A DNA stretch of 64,000 nucleotides, from NCBI RefSeq assembly GCF_001895925.1, contig NZ_MPPI01000005.1:38188-102187 (forward strand), given 5' to 3'. Below are positions 26,376 through 34,911 of this stretch, piece by piece. The DNA is from Phormidesmis priestleyi ULC007 (GTDB lineage: Bacteria > Cyanobacteriota > Cyanobacteriia > Leptolyngbyales > Leptolyngbyaceae). Position 1 is the stretch's first letter. Every line of letters begins with the position of its first letter. The position numbers and the translations under genes were made by a program. Below the pieces are notes generated by a model. That model searched no databases. It was not told the origin of the DNA and worked only from the letters and a program-made list of their open reading frames with translations.

Positions 26376-27728
26376 CTATTGAAATTGAGATCGAAACTGT
26401 TCGACCGCTCGATCGAGTCCCACCGATCGAGAGGCTTTAAACAAAATCCGATCGCCCGATCGTACCAGTTCTTTGAGTCGAGCCACGACCGCTTCGTGAG
26501 TCGAAAATTGCTCAGATGGCAGGGGATCGGCTCCGATCGTCAGGGCTTCGGCTTCGGCTTGGTCTGCCAAAATCAAAAGTCCGTCGAGGTTAAGCTGCTT
26601 TGCCATTGCCCCGACCTGTTGATGAAAGGGCACAGACCAGTCTCCTAACTCTTTCATGGTGCCGAGAACTGCGATATGACGCGTTCCGGGCGTGTCTGCC
26701 AACAATTGCAGCGCCGCCAGCATTGATTCTAATCCCGCGTTGTAAGTCTCATCTAGAATCACGATGTCGTTCGCGAGTTCAAATTTGCGCGATCGTCCCC
26801 CCGGTATTGCCACATCCACGCCTGCTGAAAGCGCTGACTCATCTAGGTTTAAAGTTTTCGCGACTGCCAAAGCTGCCAAATAATTTAGAGCGTTGTGCTG
26901 TCCGACTAACGGTAGAGGAAACGATCGATCGCCCACCTTGAGCGTTTCAGCGTCGATGAGTTGCCCGTGCAGGTCGCCACCTTCTAGCCCATAAGTAATG
27001 GTCTGTCCTTGCCAAACAGTCTGGGCGGTTTGAATTAATAATGGGTTGTCGTGATTGAGAATCGCGATCGCATCTTGGGGCATTTCTGCCAGCAGTTCAC
27101 ATTTGGCTTCGGCGATCGCGGTTCTTGATCCCAGTCGCCCAATATGCGCGGTTCCCACATTGGTAATCACCGCAATATCAGGACTCGCAATTTGGCTAAG
27201 AAGGGCAATTTCTCCTCGCGCCCGCATTCCCATCTCAACGACAGCATAATCATGAGTTTGCCCCAACTCTAGAAGGGTTTTAGGAACGCCAATCTCGTTG
27301 TTATAATTCGCTTCAGTCTTCAGCACGTTTCCATAGTTCGACAGCACCGCCGCGATCAATTCTTTAGTCGTGGTTTTGCCTACCGAACCTGTGATCGCGA
27401 TTACCGGAATTTTGAACTGATTTCGCCACCAGTGCGCGATCGCTTGATAAGCCTCAAGGGCGTCTTTTACTCTCAGAATCGGCAGATTTGAGGTTTGAAA
27501 TTGAACATCGACGATCGCGGCTATCGCGCCCTGCTTCAACGCTTGGCTCACGAAATCGTGCCCGTCAAATTTTTCGCCGCGCAGCCCTAAAAAGATTTCT
27601 CCTGGCTTGAGACTGCGGCTATCGATGGTGATGCCGATCGCCGTTTGAGTCAGCGCTTGCTCAGTTAAATTTTCAGCAGTTGCACCCAAAACGTCAATCA
27701 GTTGGGTCAGCGTGGCGTGAAATGACAT
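26376..27728 (-). CDS. murF: UDP-N-acetylmuramoyl-tripeptide--D-alanyl-D-alanine ligase
   Basis: 450 residues, typical length. Mur ligase motifs: ATP loop ITGSVGKTTT at 112-121, TEANYNNEIGVP, GMRARGEIALLSQIASPDIA and VILDETYNAGLESM. It adds D-Ala-D-Ala to UDP-MurNAc-tripeptide in the cytoplasm, the last cytosolic peptide step of peptidoglycan synthesis. No other mur gene is adjacent, as is common in cyanobacteria. Confidence 0.95.
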   Translation of the reverse strand: MSFHATLTQLIDVLGATAENLTEQALTQTAIGITIDSRSLKPGEIFLGLRGEKFDGHDFVSQALKQGAIAAIVDVQFQTSNLPILRVKDALEAYQAIAHWWRNQFKIPVIAITGSVGKTTTKELIAAVLSNYGNVLKTEANYNNEIGVPKTLLELGQTHDYAVVEMGMRARGEIALLSQIASPDIAVITNVGTAHIGRLGSRTAIAEAKCELLAEMPQDAIAILNHDNPLLIQTAQTVWQGQTITYGLEGGDLHGQLIDAETLKVGDRSFPLPLVGQHNALNYLAALAVAKTLNLDESALSAGVDVAIPGGRSRKFELANDIVILDETYNAGLESMLAALQLLADTPGTRHIAVLGTMKELGDWSVPFHQQVGAMAKQLNLDGLLILADQAEAEALTIGADPLPSEQFSTHEAVVARLKELVRSGDRILFKASRSVGLDRAVEQFRSQFQ

Positions 27729-27904
27729 AAAGACTAATGACAGTGAGGTAATGAATATTGAACGCTGTAGCGGTTGCCCTTGGCAAGTTTTGAGACGACT
27801 GAATTAGAAATTGCGAAAACTTGCGCCGATCGGGTTGCTTTTTGCTATACTAGTCAAGGCTCAAGTCAAATTTGATTTGAACCCTGGCATCTCAGCCAGC
27901 CCGT

Positions 27905-27985
27905 GCGGATGTGGCGGAATTGGTATACGCGCACGCTTGAGGTGCGTGTGGCTTTGCCTTGCGAGTTCGAGTCTCGCCATCCGCA
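27905..27985 (+). tRNA. tRNA-Leu (anticodon GAG)
   Basis: Acceptor arms GCGGATG (27905-27911) and CATCCGC (27978-27984) with A as discriminator; no encoded CCA. Anticodon stem CACGC / GCGTG around the loop TTGAGGT, giving GAG. T-arm GAGTTCGAGTCTC. An extended variable arm (TGGCTTTGCC) marks a class II tRNA. Followed ten bases later by a strong terminator. Confidence 0.96.
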
Positions 27986-27994
27986 TTATAAAGA

Positions 27995-28019
27995 GGCACC
28001 CCGATCGGGGTGCCTTTTT
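27995..28019 (+). terminator. Rho-independent terminator of tRNA-Leu
   Basis: Perfect palindrome GGCACCCCGATCGGGGTGCC at 27995-28014 followed by TTTTT. Confidence 0.95.
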
Positions 28020-28045
28020 GTTGTTGAGAATCGTGAATTAAATAA

Positions 28046-28237
28046 ATGTGAATTCGATGAAGCTTTATGTGAATTCGATGAAGCTTTTCGCTGCGGTCAC
28101 AAATCCGGGCTGCCCCCTAAATCCCCCAAAATTGGGGGACTTCAAGCCAAAATTTCCGGTTCAAAGTCCCCCAGAATGGGGGATTTAGGGGGCAGAAGCC
28201 GCTGACAACGAAGCGAAAAAATTCGTCGAACTGACGT
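28046..28237 (+). repeat. MITE-like element, copy B (192 bp)
   Basis: Flanked by TAAATAA on both sides (28039-28045 and 28238-28244). Right end and centre are nearly identical to copy A (CCGGTTCAAAGTCCCCCAGA, then GGGGGATTTAGGGGGCAGAA). The left 21 bp (ATGTGAATTCGATGAAGCTT) are tandemly duplicated at 28046 and 28067, which explains most of the extra length. Sits 26 bp after the tRNA terminator. The rest of 28238-28423 holds a small hairpin (CCCTCTCC / GGAGAGGG near 28313) and the upstream region of the next gene. Confidence 0.9.
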
Positions 28238-28423
28238 TAAATAAGGCCGCACAACATTCAGGCTACGTTTTGGTCTTTTGCCCAAGGACAAAAGGAACCG
28301 GACTCTAGCTCCCTCTCCTTGGGGAGAGGGTAAATCCGGGTCTTATCTAATTCACGATCTTTAAGCGGACTTGTATCTTGACGAATCTGATGAGCGAGGC
28401 TGAATCGCGATACCTTAAGACTG

Positions 28424-29986
28424 ATGAGAATTGCTGCAACTGATATGACGCTAACTGAACAAATTCTCTCCCAGCTTCCGGGTGATGTGTTGGGTGGGCT
28501 GCGACGATCGGATGCTCTATGGAAAGCGCTGCGAGACGATACATTACCTGTTTCTACAGTCGTCCACGATCGGGATGATTTATTAGAAAAAGTTGATTGG
28601 GATGTCGTGATTTGTGGCGGCACATTAGGAATTTTAATCGGGGCGGCGCTGGCCCAAAAAGGTTGGCGAGTTGCCTTATTAGAGCGCGGAATCTTGCAAG
28701 GACGAGAACAAGAATGGAACATTTCTCGTAAAGAACTACAGGTGTTTATCGAGTTAGGGTTGCTGACAGAAACCGCGTTAGAAAAGGCTATTTCTAGTGA
28801 ATTTAATCCCGTCCGAGTCAGCTTTTTGGGTGGCTCTGATGTGTTTGCAGAAAATGTTTTGAATATTGGGGTCAATCCCATTTTGCTATTAGAAGCCCTT
28901 AAGCAAACATTTCTCGCGGCGGGTGGAATGCTATTTGAAAAAACACCGTTTGAAGAGGTGGCAATTCATCCTAATGGGGTTTCTATTCAAGGAAGATTTA
29001 CGGCACGGCTCATGCTCGATGCAATGGGCTATTTTTCGCCAATAGTTCGACAAGCCAGACAAGGGCAAAAACCGGATGCTGTTTGTTTGGTGGTGGGCAG
29101 TTGTGCAACTGGGTTTCCTGGGAATAATTCTGGCGATTTGATTGTTTCGTTTACGCCGTTGCAGCGTCAGTGCCAATATTTTTGGGAGGCATTTCCAGCG
29201 CGAGACGGCAGGACAACTTATTTGTTTACTTATGTGGATGCTCACCCCGATCGCTTAACACTAGAAACTCTGTTTGAAGACTATTTGCGATTGCTTCCTG
29301 ACTATCAAAAGGTTGAGCTTTCTCAGCTACAATTTCAGCGGGCTTTGTTTGGGTTTTTCCCATCCTATCGTGACAGCCCACTCAAACCTAAGTGGGATCG
29401 CATTCTGCCTGTAGGCGACAGCAGCAGTAGCCAATCACCCTTGAGTTTCGGCGGTTTTGGGGCAATGGTGCGCCACTTGGACCGCTTGACCCAAGGCATT
29501 CACGAAGCGTTAGAAAGCGATAGTTTGAGTCGAAATGGATTGGTGCCGTTGCAGCCTTATCAACCCAATTTAGCTGTGACCTGGCTGTTTCAAAAGGCAA
29601 TGAGCGTCAGAGTTGATCAAACGATCGAGCCAAATCAAATTAATCAACTGCTGACGATCGTCTTTCAAGAAATGCAGCAGCTTGGCGACCCTGTTCTCAA
29701 GCCCTTCCTTCAGGATGTGGTGCAATTTGTGCCGCTGTTTCAAACTTTGATTAAGACTGGAGTTCGCCATCCGGGTATCGTTCTCAAAATTCTTCCGCAA
29801 GTCGGAGTTTTGACTTTATTAGATTGGATGAGACACGCAATTAATCTGGCTGGCTATTCTGTTCTCTATCCATTGGGGCAAATTCTAGAACCCTGGGTAA
29901 AGACTTTATCGCCGACTCAAGCGTATTATTGGCATCGCCAGATTCAAGCCTGGAAATATGGCTCAGGCGGAGATTATAAGCAGTAA
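28424..29986 (+). CDS. cruP: Lycopene-cyclase-family flavoprotein, CruA/CruP type
   Basis: 520 residues. Dinucleotide-binding region WDVVICGGTLGILIGAALAQ with LLERG at the end of the second strand, followed by the CruA/CruP hallmark QEWNISRKEL. ILPVGDSSSSQSPLSFGGFG is the conserved FAD/active-site segment. CruA is a lycopene cyclase; CruP is a paralogue of debated function. The shorter length and gene context make CruP the likelier call, but the two are not separable with certainty here. A second ATG seven codons in (28445) is possible. Confidence 0.75.
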   Translation: MRIAATDMTLTEQILSQLPGDVLGGLRRSDALWKALRDDTLPVSTVVHDRDDLLEKVDWDVVICGGTLGILIGAALAQKGWRVALLERGILQGREQEWNISRKELQVFIELGLLTETALEKAISSEFNPVRVSFLGGSDVFAENVLNIGVNPILLLEALKQTFLAAGGMLFEKTPFEEVAIHPNGVSIQGRFTARLMLDAMGYFSPIVRQARQGQKPDAVCLVVGSCATGFPGNNSGDLIVSFTPLQRQCQYFWEAFPARDGRTTYLFTYVDAHPDRLTLETLFEDYLRLLPDYQKVELSQLQFQRALFGFFPSYRDSPLKPKWDRILPVGDSSSSQSPLSFGGFGAMVRHLDRLTQGIHEALESDSLSRNGLVPLQPYQPNLAVTWLFQKAMSVRVDQTIEPNQINQLLTIVFQEMQQLGDPVLKPFLQDVVQFVPLFQTLIKTGVRHPGIVLKILPQVGVLTLLDWMRHAINLAGYSVLYPLGQILEPWVKTLSPTQAYYWHRQIQAWKYGSGGDYKQ

Positions 29987-30013
29987 ATTTTAGTTTTGAC
30001 TGAGTAATTATTT

Positions 30014-30838
30014 ATGGATTTCTCTTTAGCTAGACAGCATTTTTATCAAGAAGTTCGGCAACCCGATGAGCAGATTAATCTGGAGCGGGCAGCTCTTTAT
30101 ATTGCTCAGGAAGAGTATCCAGATTTAGATGTCGATGAATATTTGAATGCGTTAGATACGATCGCAGAGGATATTCGAGAACAACTGCCGATCGAGTCCT
30201 ATCCGTTAAAAATTGTCAAAACGATTAATCACTATTTATATGAAAACTTAGGATTTATTGGCAATACTGAAAATTACTACGATCCTTGCAATAGTTTTTT
30301 GAATGATGTGATCGATCGTCGTACTGGAATTCCGATCACGTTATCGCTGGTGTATTTGGCGATCGCTCAACGGTTAGATTTTCCGATGGTGGGAATTGGA
30401 ATGCCAGGACATTTTTTGATCCGTCCGATTCAAGAAGACATGGAGATTTTTGTAGATGCGTTTGATCAGGGTGAGATTTTGTTTCCTCAAGACTGCCAAG
30501 ATCGACTCAACCAAATGTCTGGTCAGATCGTTGAGATGCAACCCCAATTTCTAGCTGCCGTCACTCCTCGACAGTTTTTAGCCAGAATGTTGACGAATTT
30601 AAAAGCGATTTATCTCAATCGCGGCGAGTTGGAAAAGGTCTTGACGGCGATCGAGCGGATTTTGATCCTGTTTCCCGATGCTGCATTTGAGTTGCGCGAT
30701 CGCGGCATTCTCTATTTTCGGACAAATCGCTGGATCGAAGCGCGTCAAGACCTCAAAGCTTATTTAGAAGCGGTGCCAATGGCAGACGATCGCGACACGA
30801 TTCGCAAACTGCTCGATCGCATTGGGCAAGGAAATTAA
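30014..30838 (+). CDS. SirB1 family protein (transglutaminase-like plus TPR)
   Basis: 274 residues. The N-terminal part has the transglutaminase-like fold of SirB1 proteins (NYYDPCNSFLNDVIDRRTGI, PITLSLVYLAIAQRL, GIGMPGHFLIR), with Cys, His and Asp at positions that could form a catalytic-like triad. The C-terminal third is TPR-like (NLKAIYLNRGELEKVLTAIE, then RDRGILYFRTNRWIEARQDL). It lies 27 bp after the cruP-like gene in the same direction, so probably co-transcribed. Molecular function unknown. Confidence 0.85.
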   Translation: MDFSLARQHFYQEVRQPDEQINLERAALYIAQEEYPDLDVDEYLNALDTIAEDIREQLPIESYPLKIVKTINHYLYENLGFIGNTENYYDPCNSFLNDVIDRRTGIPITLSLVYLAIAQRLDFPMVGIGMPGHFLIRPIQEDMEIFVDAFDQGEILFPQDCQDRLNQMSGQIVEMQPQFLAAVTPRQFLARMLTNLKAIYLNRGELEKVLTAIERILILFPDAAFELRDRGILYFRTNRWIEARQDLKAYLEAVPMADDRDTIRKLLDRIGQGN

Positions 30839-30848
30839 CAAAGGTAAT

Positions 30849-30882
30849 GGACACGGCATTGCCATGTCCATTGCAAATCTGG
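30849..30882 (+). repeat. Short palindromic dispersed repeat, copy 3
   Basis: GGACACGGCA and TGCCATGTCC around one T, then ATTGCAAATCTGG: the same hairpin-plus-tail layout as 11619 and 13816, shorter. Directly abuts a MITE-like element. Confidence 0.55.
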
Positions 30883-30891
30883 CTTTATTTA

Positions 30892-31059
30892 ACGTGAGTT
30901 CGACGAGTTTTTTCGCTTCGTTCTGGCTTCTGCCCCCTAAATCCCCCAATTCGGGGGACTTCAAGCCAAAATTTCCGATTCAAAGTCCCCCAATTTTGGA
31001 GGATTTAGGGGGCTTCCCGAATTCATCATCGGAGTGAACCACTTCTATCGAACTCACGT
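30892..31059 (-). repeat. MITE-like element, copy C (168 bp), inverted orientation
   Basis: Ends ACGTGAGTTCGACG and CTATCGAACTCACGT, flanked by TTATTTA on both sides (30885-30891 and 31060-31066). The end types are swapped relative to copies A, B and D, so it is inserted in the opposite direction. Its right target duplication contains the stop codon of the secreted protein gene (tta at 31060-31062), so insertion happened exactly at that gene's 3' end. Confidence 0.9.
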
Positions 31060-32028
31060 TTATTTAGATTGCAACATCATTTCTATTTGGGTTTTGGTGG
31101 CGATCGTCGTCACCGCAGATGTTCTAGGATTAGGCAATTGCATTTGAGCCGATGAGGTCATCGAAAGCGTAGAAATGGATGGCATCAAGCGATCGAACCG
31201 CACTTTACTCTCTCCTTGCCCGGTTGTGTTGAGCGATTTTAGGGTCACATTCGCCCCTTTTGGCATTCCTGGTATCGTCAGCTTTTGACCCTGTGCCTGT
31301 TGATCAACGCTCACCTTGAGAGTGGCAGCGCCATCTTTTAAGCTTACTAGCTCATAGGTTTCGGTTTGGTTGAGCATCATGCCATAGATTTTGACGGGCA
31401 TCAGCGTCTTCCACTGAGCGCCCACACCAACCGCCACCTCAGGCAGTGGGACAGAAAGCTGGTCTAGCGATCGAAATGACTGCTCTAACATCTGGCGAGT
31501 CATAGCATCGACACTTTTAGGAATGGTCAGACTCATGGATTTTGTGTGCCCCCGATCGTCCATTACAAAAGAGCCGTTCAAGCCAACTATTTTTTTCACC
31601 TGAGCGCGCGCTGTGTTGAGCACTCCCGCAGGAATTGAGGCATCGCCTTTCATGTCTGCATCGGTGTAACGAAACTTATAGTGAATATCACCGTTAGGAT
31701 CAACTTGGGTGACTACCGTTTCCATCTTCATCAGAGTGGAAGGCAGTTTGGTCGATCGGGGTGCAGGCATCCCTGGAATCGACATTTCCATTGCCGTATT
31801 CAAAGTGATGGTGGCTGTCTCGATCGTATTCACCGCTGGCTTAAAGCGCAGAACTTGCTGAGGTTGTGCGCCTGCACTCAATAACTCAACTTTGGGCTGA
31901 GAAGCTGGAGTAACTGAGGGTTGTGTCTGGCTGACCACCTGCTTGGCGAACGTTTGAGCCACGATCGGCTTCAGCCCCAACCCAGTGGTAAGCAGCAACA
32001 GAGAGCCGACAAATAACGTTTTCTTCAT
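31060..32028 (-). CDS. Secreted protein, DUF6263-like
   Basis: 322 residues. A signal peptide covers about residues 1-25 (KTLFVGSLLLLTTGLGLKPI, AQT). The mature part is beta-rich, with MSIPGMPAPRS early and LTIPGMPKGANV later, typical of the DUF6263 type of exported protein of unknown role. The stop TAA lies inside the target duplication of MITE copy C, so the mRNA 3' end is now supplied by that element. Confidence 0.65.
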   Translation of the reverse strand: MKKTLFVGSLLLLTTGLGLKPIVAQTFAKQVVSQTQPSVTPASQPKVELLSAGAQPQQVLRFKPAVNTIETATITLNTAMEMSIPGMPAPRSTKLPSTLMKMETVVTQVDPNGDIHYKFRYTDADMKGDASIPAGVLNTARAQVKKIVGLNGSFVMDDRGHTKSMSLTIPKSVDAMTRQMLEQSFRSLDQLSVPLPEVAVGVGAQWKTLMPVKIYGMMLNQTETYELVSLKDGAATLKVSVDQQAQGQKLTIPGMPKGANVTLKSLNTTGQGESKVRFDRLMPSISTLSMTSSAQMQLPNPRTSAVTTIATKTQIEMMLQSK

Positions 32029-32052
32029 AACAACCTTAAATGGGATAGATTT

Positions 32053-33441
32053 TCAGTGAGGCACGGGGGCAGCTACAATTCCGCGTGTCTCTAGCTCGGA
32101 AGCGACTCGTAAAACTAGAGCTTCATTGTAAGAAGCCGCGATAATCTGCACACCTAGAGGCAACTGACCCGATCGCTGAATCGGCACCGAAATAATCGGT
32201 AAGCCAATAAACGAGAGCGGTTGAGTAAACATTCCTAAATTTGGGCGAACCAGAACTTCGACTCCGTTTACGGTCATCCGTTCCTGACCGATCAGCGGAG
32301 CAGAACAAGGCGTAGTCGGAGCCAGAATGATATCGACGTGTTGAAAAATCTCACGAACTTGGTCACAATACCAACGTCGAAACCGTTGCGCCTGCACATA
32401 CCAATGACCCGGAACGAGACACCCTGCTAGAAAGCGATCGCGCGTAGCGGGGTCAAAGTCTTGAGGTCGCGTCTTTAAATCTGCGAAATGCAAATTTGCC
32501 CCTTCACAGGAGGTAATCACAAACGCTGCTGCACGAGCGCGGTGGGCTTCTGGAATGGTAACTCGTTGACTTACGCCCAAAGCTTTAGCAATCTGTTCGA
32601 CCGCTGCAAACACTTCGGGTTCTGCGCCTTCTGCAAAATAGCCATCAGCGATCGCAATTCGCAACCCCGTCGCCCCTTTTGAAAGTTCTGGAGTGCAAAG
32701 CTGAGGCGGACGCTGGCTACAAACTGGATCATCGGCATCATATCCTTGCAGCACATCGAAAACGGTGGCGATATCGCGAGTTGATCGAGCAAATGGGCCT
32801 AAATGATCAAAACTACTGGAGAACAGATAAGCACCCGATCGTGGCAGCCTTCCATAAGTCGGCTTCAACCCAAAAATTCCACATAAAGCCGCAGGCACTC
32901 TGATCGAGCCGTTGGTATCGGAACCCAGCGTGATCGGCACCAAACCAGATGCGATCGCTGCCGCCGATCCGCCAGACGATCCGCCAGCAATGCGACTGAC
33001 ATCATGAGGGTTGTGCGATGCCCCATAGTGAGCATTTTCAGTGGTAAACCCGTAGGCATATTCGTCCATATTGAGCGCACCGACTAGCACGGCCCCAGCT
33101 TGTTTGAGGCGAGTTACCAGGGTTGCGTCTTTGTTCGCAGATGACTTTTCAGCGTTAATTTTAGAACCCGCTAATGTGGTCACGCCTTGAATGTCAAACA
33201 AATCTTTGACCGCAAATGGCACTCCTGCTAATGCACCTGGCTCTTTGCCCTCGGCGATCGCGTGATCAATTCGCTCAGCATCGGCTAGGGCTGAATCAGC
33301 CAAAACGGTCGTGAAACAGTTGTAGGTTTGATCGTGTTCTGCAATGCGGGCAAGGGCAGCCGCAACGACCGATCGGGCAGATACATCTTGTCGTCGAACG
33401 GTTTCTGCAATCTGAGTGGCATCGGGGTGAGGTGAGTTCAT
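32053..33441 (-). CDS. AtzE-family amidohydrolase (amidase signature)
   Basis: 462 residues. The Ser-cisSer-Lys triad is visible: K79 in VPFAVKDLFD, S155 in IAGGSSGGSAAAI and nucleophile S179 in GSDTNGSIRVPA. It resembles AtzE (1-carboxybiuret hydrolase) more than GatA, mainly because it is paired with an AtzG-like subunit that overlaps it by 4 bp (ATGA). It is expected to hydrolyse an amide of a small nitrogen compound in the cytoplasm; no s-triazine pathway genes are present, so the substrate is open. Confidence 0.82.
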   Translation of the reverse strand: MNSPHPDATQIAETVRRQDVSARSVVAAALARIAEHDQTYNCFTTVLADSALADAERIDHAIAEGKEPGALAGVPFAVKDLFDIQGVTTLAGSKINAEKSSANKDATLVTRLKQAGAVLVGALNMDEYAYGFTTENAHYGASHNPHDVSRIAGGSSGGSAAAIASGLVPITLGSDTNGSIRVPAALCGIFGLKPTYGRLPRSGAYLFSSSFDHLGPFARSTRDIATVFDVLQGYDADDPVCSQRPPQLCTPELSKGATGLRIAIADGYFAEGAEPEVFAAVEQIAKALGVSQRVTIPEAHRARAAAFVITSCEGANLHFADLKTRPQDFDPATRDRFLAGCLVPGHWYVQAQRFRRWYCDQVREIFQHVDIILAPTTPCSAPLIGQERMTVNGVEVLVRPNLGMFTQPLSFIGLPIISVPIQRSGQLPLGVQIIAASYNEALVLRVASELETRGIVAAPVPH

Positions 33442-33623
33442 GGTTCAAACACGGGTGCGGCTTCAATCTCTTCAGGTAGAGGAAACTCCATTACGAGTTG
33501 AGCGATCGCTTGAATGCGCTCAAAGTTTGCCACCACGCCCGGACGGTGATCAGGATTAAGCGGCAATCCAACGAGCGCAGCGATCCGATCGACACATTCA
33601 GCCGCATCCATTTGATCTGTCAT
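33438..33623 (-). CDS. AtzG-like small subunit (DUF4089)
   Basis: 61 residues: VDRIAALVGLPLNPDHRPGV, VANFERIQAIAQLVMEFPLP and the C-terminal EEIEAAPVFEP. This is the GatC-like fold of AtzG, which wraps around AtzE in a GatCAB-like complex. Its ATG-TGA overlap with the downstream amidase gene supports one stable complex. The family was described as easily missed because of its small size. Confidence 0.82.
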   Translation of the reverse strand: MTDQMDAAECVDRIAALVGLPLNPDHRPGVVANFERIQAIAQLVMEFPLPEEIEAAPVFEP

Positions 33624-33679
33624 CTCGACTCCTCAAAACTAAACGCAACGATCGCCTCTAAAGTTTAATATCTCGAATG

Positions 33680-34072
33680 TTAACCTTCTGCAAATTCACG
33701 AATATACGATCGCCACCCACCAAACTGAGTGATTTCTCGCTTTCCTTCGCACAAAAACGGTTCTCCTAACACACCCAAAACCTCTTCCCCGTCTGATAGT
33801 CGAACTTTGCCGATACATAGTCCAGCAGGTTCTAATTTTAATAAAGTGCTGACTCCACTAGCGGGAACTGCCCAAACTTCAACGGCGATCGCGACTCCGC
33901 CCTCAGTAACTTTCAGCATAGCGGGGTGACGATCGTCGATCGACCACAGCCGATAAGCCGGTTCGGTCGTCGTTTCTCGTACAAACGTTGCCCCAACCGA
34001 GAGCAGGTTTCCATTTAACTCCAGCTCTTGCATTAAAGTGCCATTGACTGCTAGATACACAATAGATTCCAT
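33680..34072 (-). CDS. Allophanate hydrolase-related / gamma-glutamylcyclotransferase-like protein
   Basis: 130 residues from ATG 34072 (a TTG seven codons upstream is possible). YLAVNGTLMQ near the start matches the Y-x-x-x-G-x-L motif of this fold. EPAYRLWSIDDRHPAM and VEVWAVPASGVSTLLKLEPA follow the pattern of the C-terminal domain of allophanate hydrolase (AtzF/DUR1). It lies 56 bp upstream of the AtzG/AtzE pair in the same direction, so the three probably form one nitrogen-compound operon. The free-standing form is known in cyanobacteria. Confidence 0.7.
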   Translation of the reverse strand: MESIVYLAVNGTLMQELELNGNLLSVGATFVRETTTEPAYRLWSIDDRHPAMLKVTEGGVAIAVEVWAVPASGVSTLLKLEPAGLCIGKVRLSDGEEVLGVLGEPFLCEGKREITQFGGWRSYIREFAEG

Positions 34073-34073
34073 T

Positions 34074-34098
34074 AAAAAAGACGCTGAATCCAACGTCT
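34074..34098 (-). terminator. Rho-independent terminator of aroQ
   Basis: Minus strand: AGACGTTG, loop GATT, CAGCGTCT, TTTTTT. It sits immediately before the start codon of the next gene, so that gene may be transcribed partly by read-through. Confidence 0.8.
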
Positions 34099-34123
34099 CT
34101 ACAGAGTATTTATTTTAGAACGA

Positions 34124-34564
34124 CTAAGACTGCTTGAGATAATCTACCAGTGCATGTAACCCCAATCGGTAGCTTTCGGCACCAAACCCGCTAATCTGAC
34201 CGATCGCAACCTCAGCAATATAAGAGTGATGACGAAACGCTTCGCGACGATAAATATTGCTGAGATGAACCTCGACGGTTGGAAGATTGACAGCCGCGAT
34301 CGCATCTCGAATCGCCACACTCGTATGGGTATAAGCTCCAGCATTGATCAAAATTCCTTGATGCTGATCTTGGGCCGCATGAATAAAATCCACCAAGACC
34401 CCTTCGTGGTTGGACTGTAGAGCCGCAGATTTGACCTGCAACTCCTGAGCTTCTCGCTCCAACATCTGATTTATTTCGTCCAGTGTCACAACCCCGTAAA
34501 CCCCAGGTTCTCGTTTACCCAGAAGATTAAGGTTGGGCCCGTGAAGAACCAAAATGTTTTGCAA
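34124..34564 (-). CDS. aroQ: 3-dehydroquinate dehydratase, type II
   Basis: 146 residues. [20 protein letters not shown] with the catalytic Tyr, [23 protein letters not shown] and [18 protein letters not shown] with the catalytic His are all present. It dehydrates 3-dehydroquinate to 3-dehydroshikimate, the third shikimate step; aroB for the previous step is at 61954. A terminator follows. Confidence 0.95.
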   Translation of the reverse strand: MQNILVLHGPNLNLLGKREPGVYGVVTLDEINQMLEREAQELQVKSAALQSNHEGVLVDFIHAAQDQHQGILINAGAYTHTSVAIRDAIAAVNLPTVEVHLSNIYRREAFRHHSYIAEVAIGQISGFGAESYRLGLHALVDYLKQS

Positions 34565-34583
34565 ACAAATTTAAATTAATAGG

Positions 34584-34721
34584 TTATCGACGACGCTGCG
34601 GGTCATTCACAGGCACTGGGATCGGCTCTGCTTCGGGTTGAACCTCTGGACCTAGCAGCGCCTCGATGAGTCTGCGAGTCCATTCTTTTAGCTTTTCCAA
34701 CACCTTTTCAATGTAATCCAT
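34584..34721 (-). CDS. Small conserved cyanobacterial protein (45 aa)
   Basis: Begins MDYIEKVLEKLKEWTRRLIE at ATG 34721 with AAGGAG upstream; a longer in-frame version from 34793 lacks such a site. One amphipathic helix is followed by a Pro/Glu-rich tail (PEVQPEAEPIPVPVNDPQRR). The same helix-plus-PEPEPIPVPV pattern is familiar from small cyanobacterial proteins of unknown function. Located 19 bp upstream of aroQ in the same direction, so likely co-transcribed. Confidence 0.65.
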   Translation of the reverse strand: MDYIEKVLEKLKEWTRRLIEALLGPEVQPEAEPIPVPVNDPQRRR

Positions 34722-34911
34722 TGAACAGACGGCTCCTTGAATATCGCTTGGACTTTTTACTGCTCTGTCTAAGACGAACTTAGACAAAACCAAAACTTCA
34801 CAAAAACCTGATCAAATATTAACAGGAGGTAACCGGAAAACCAACTGTCACCTTGATCATTTTTTCGTCGCTTCTCAAATGATAACGAATTCCACGCAGG
34901 GATCAAGGGGT

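Noticed and set aside
28258..28881. Minus-strand frame of 207 codons overlapping the cruP-like gene start
   Set aside because: Ser/Thr/Pro-rich shadow of a well-supported flavoprotein gene.
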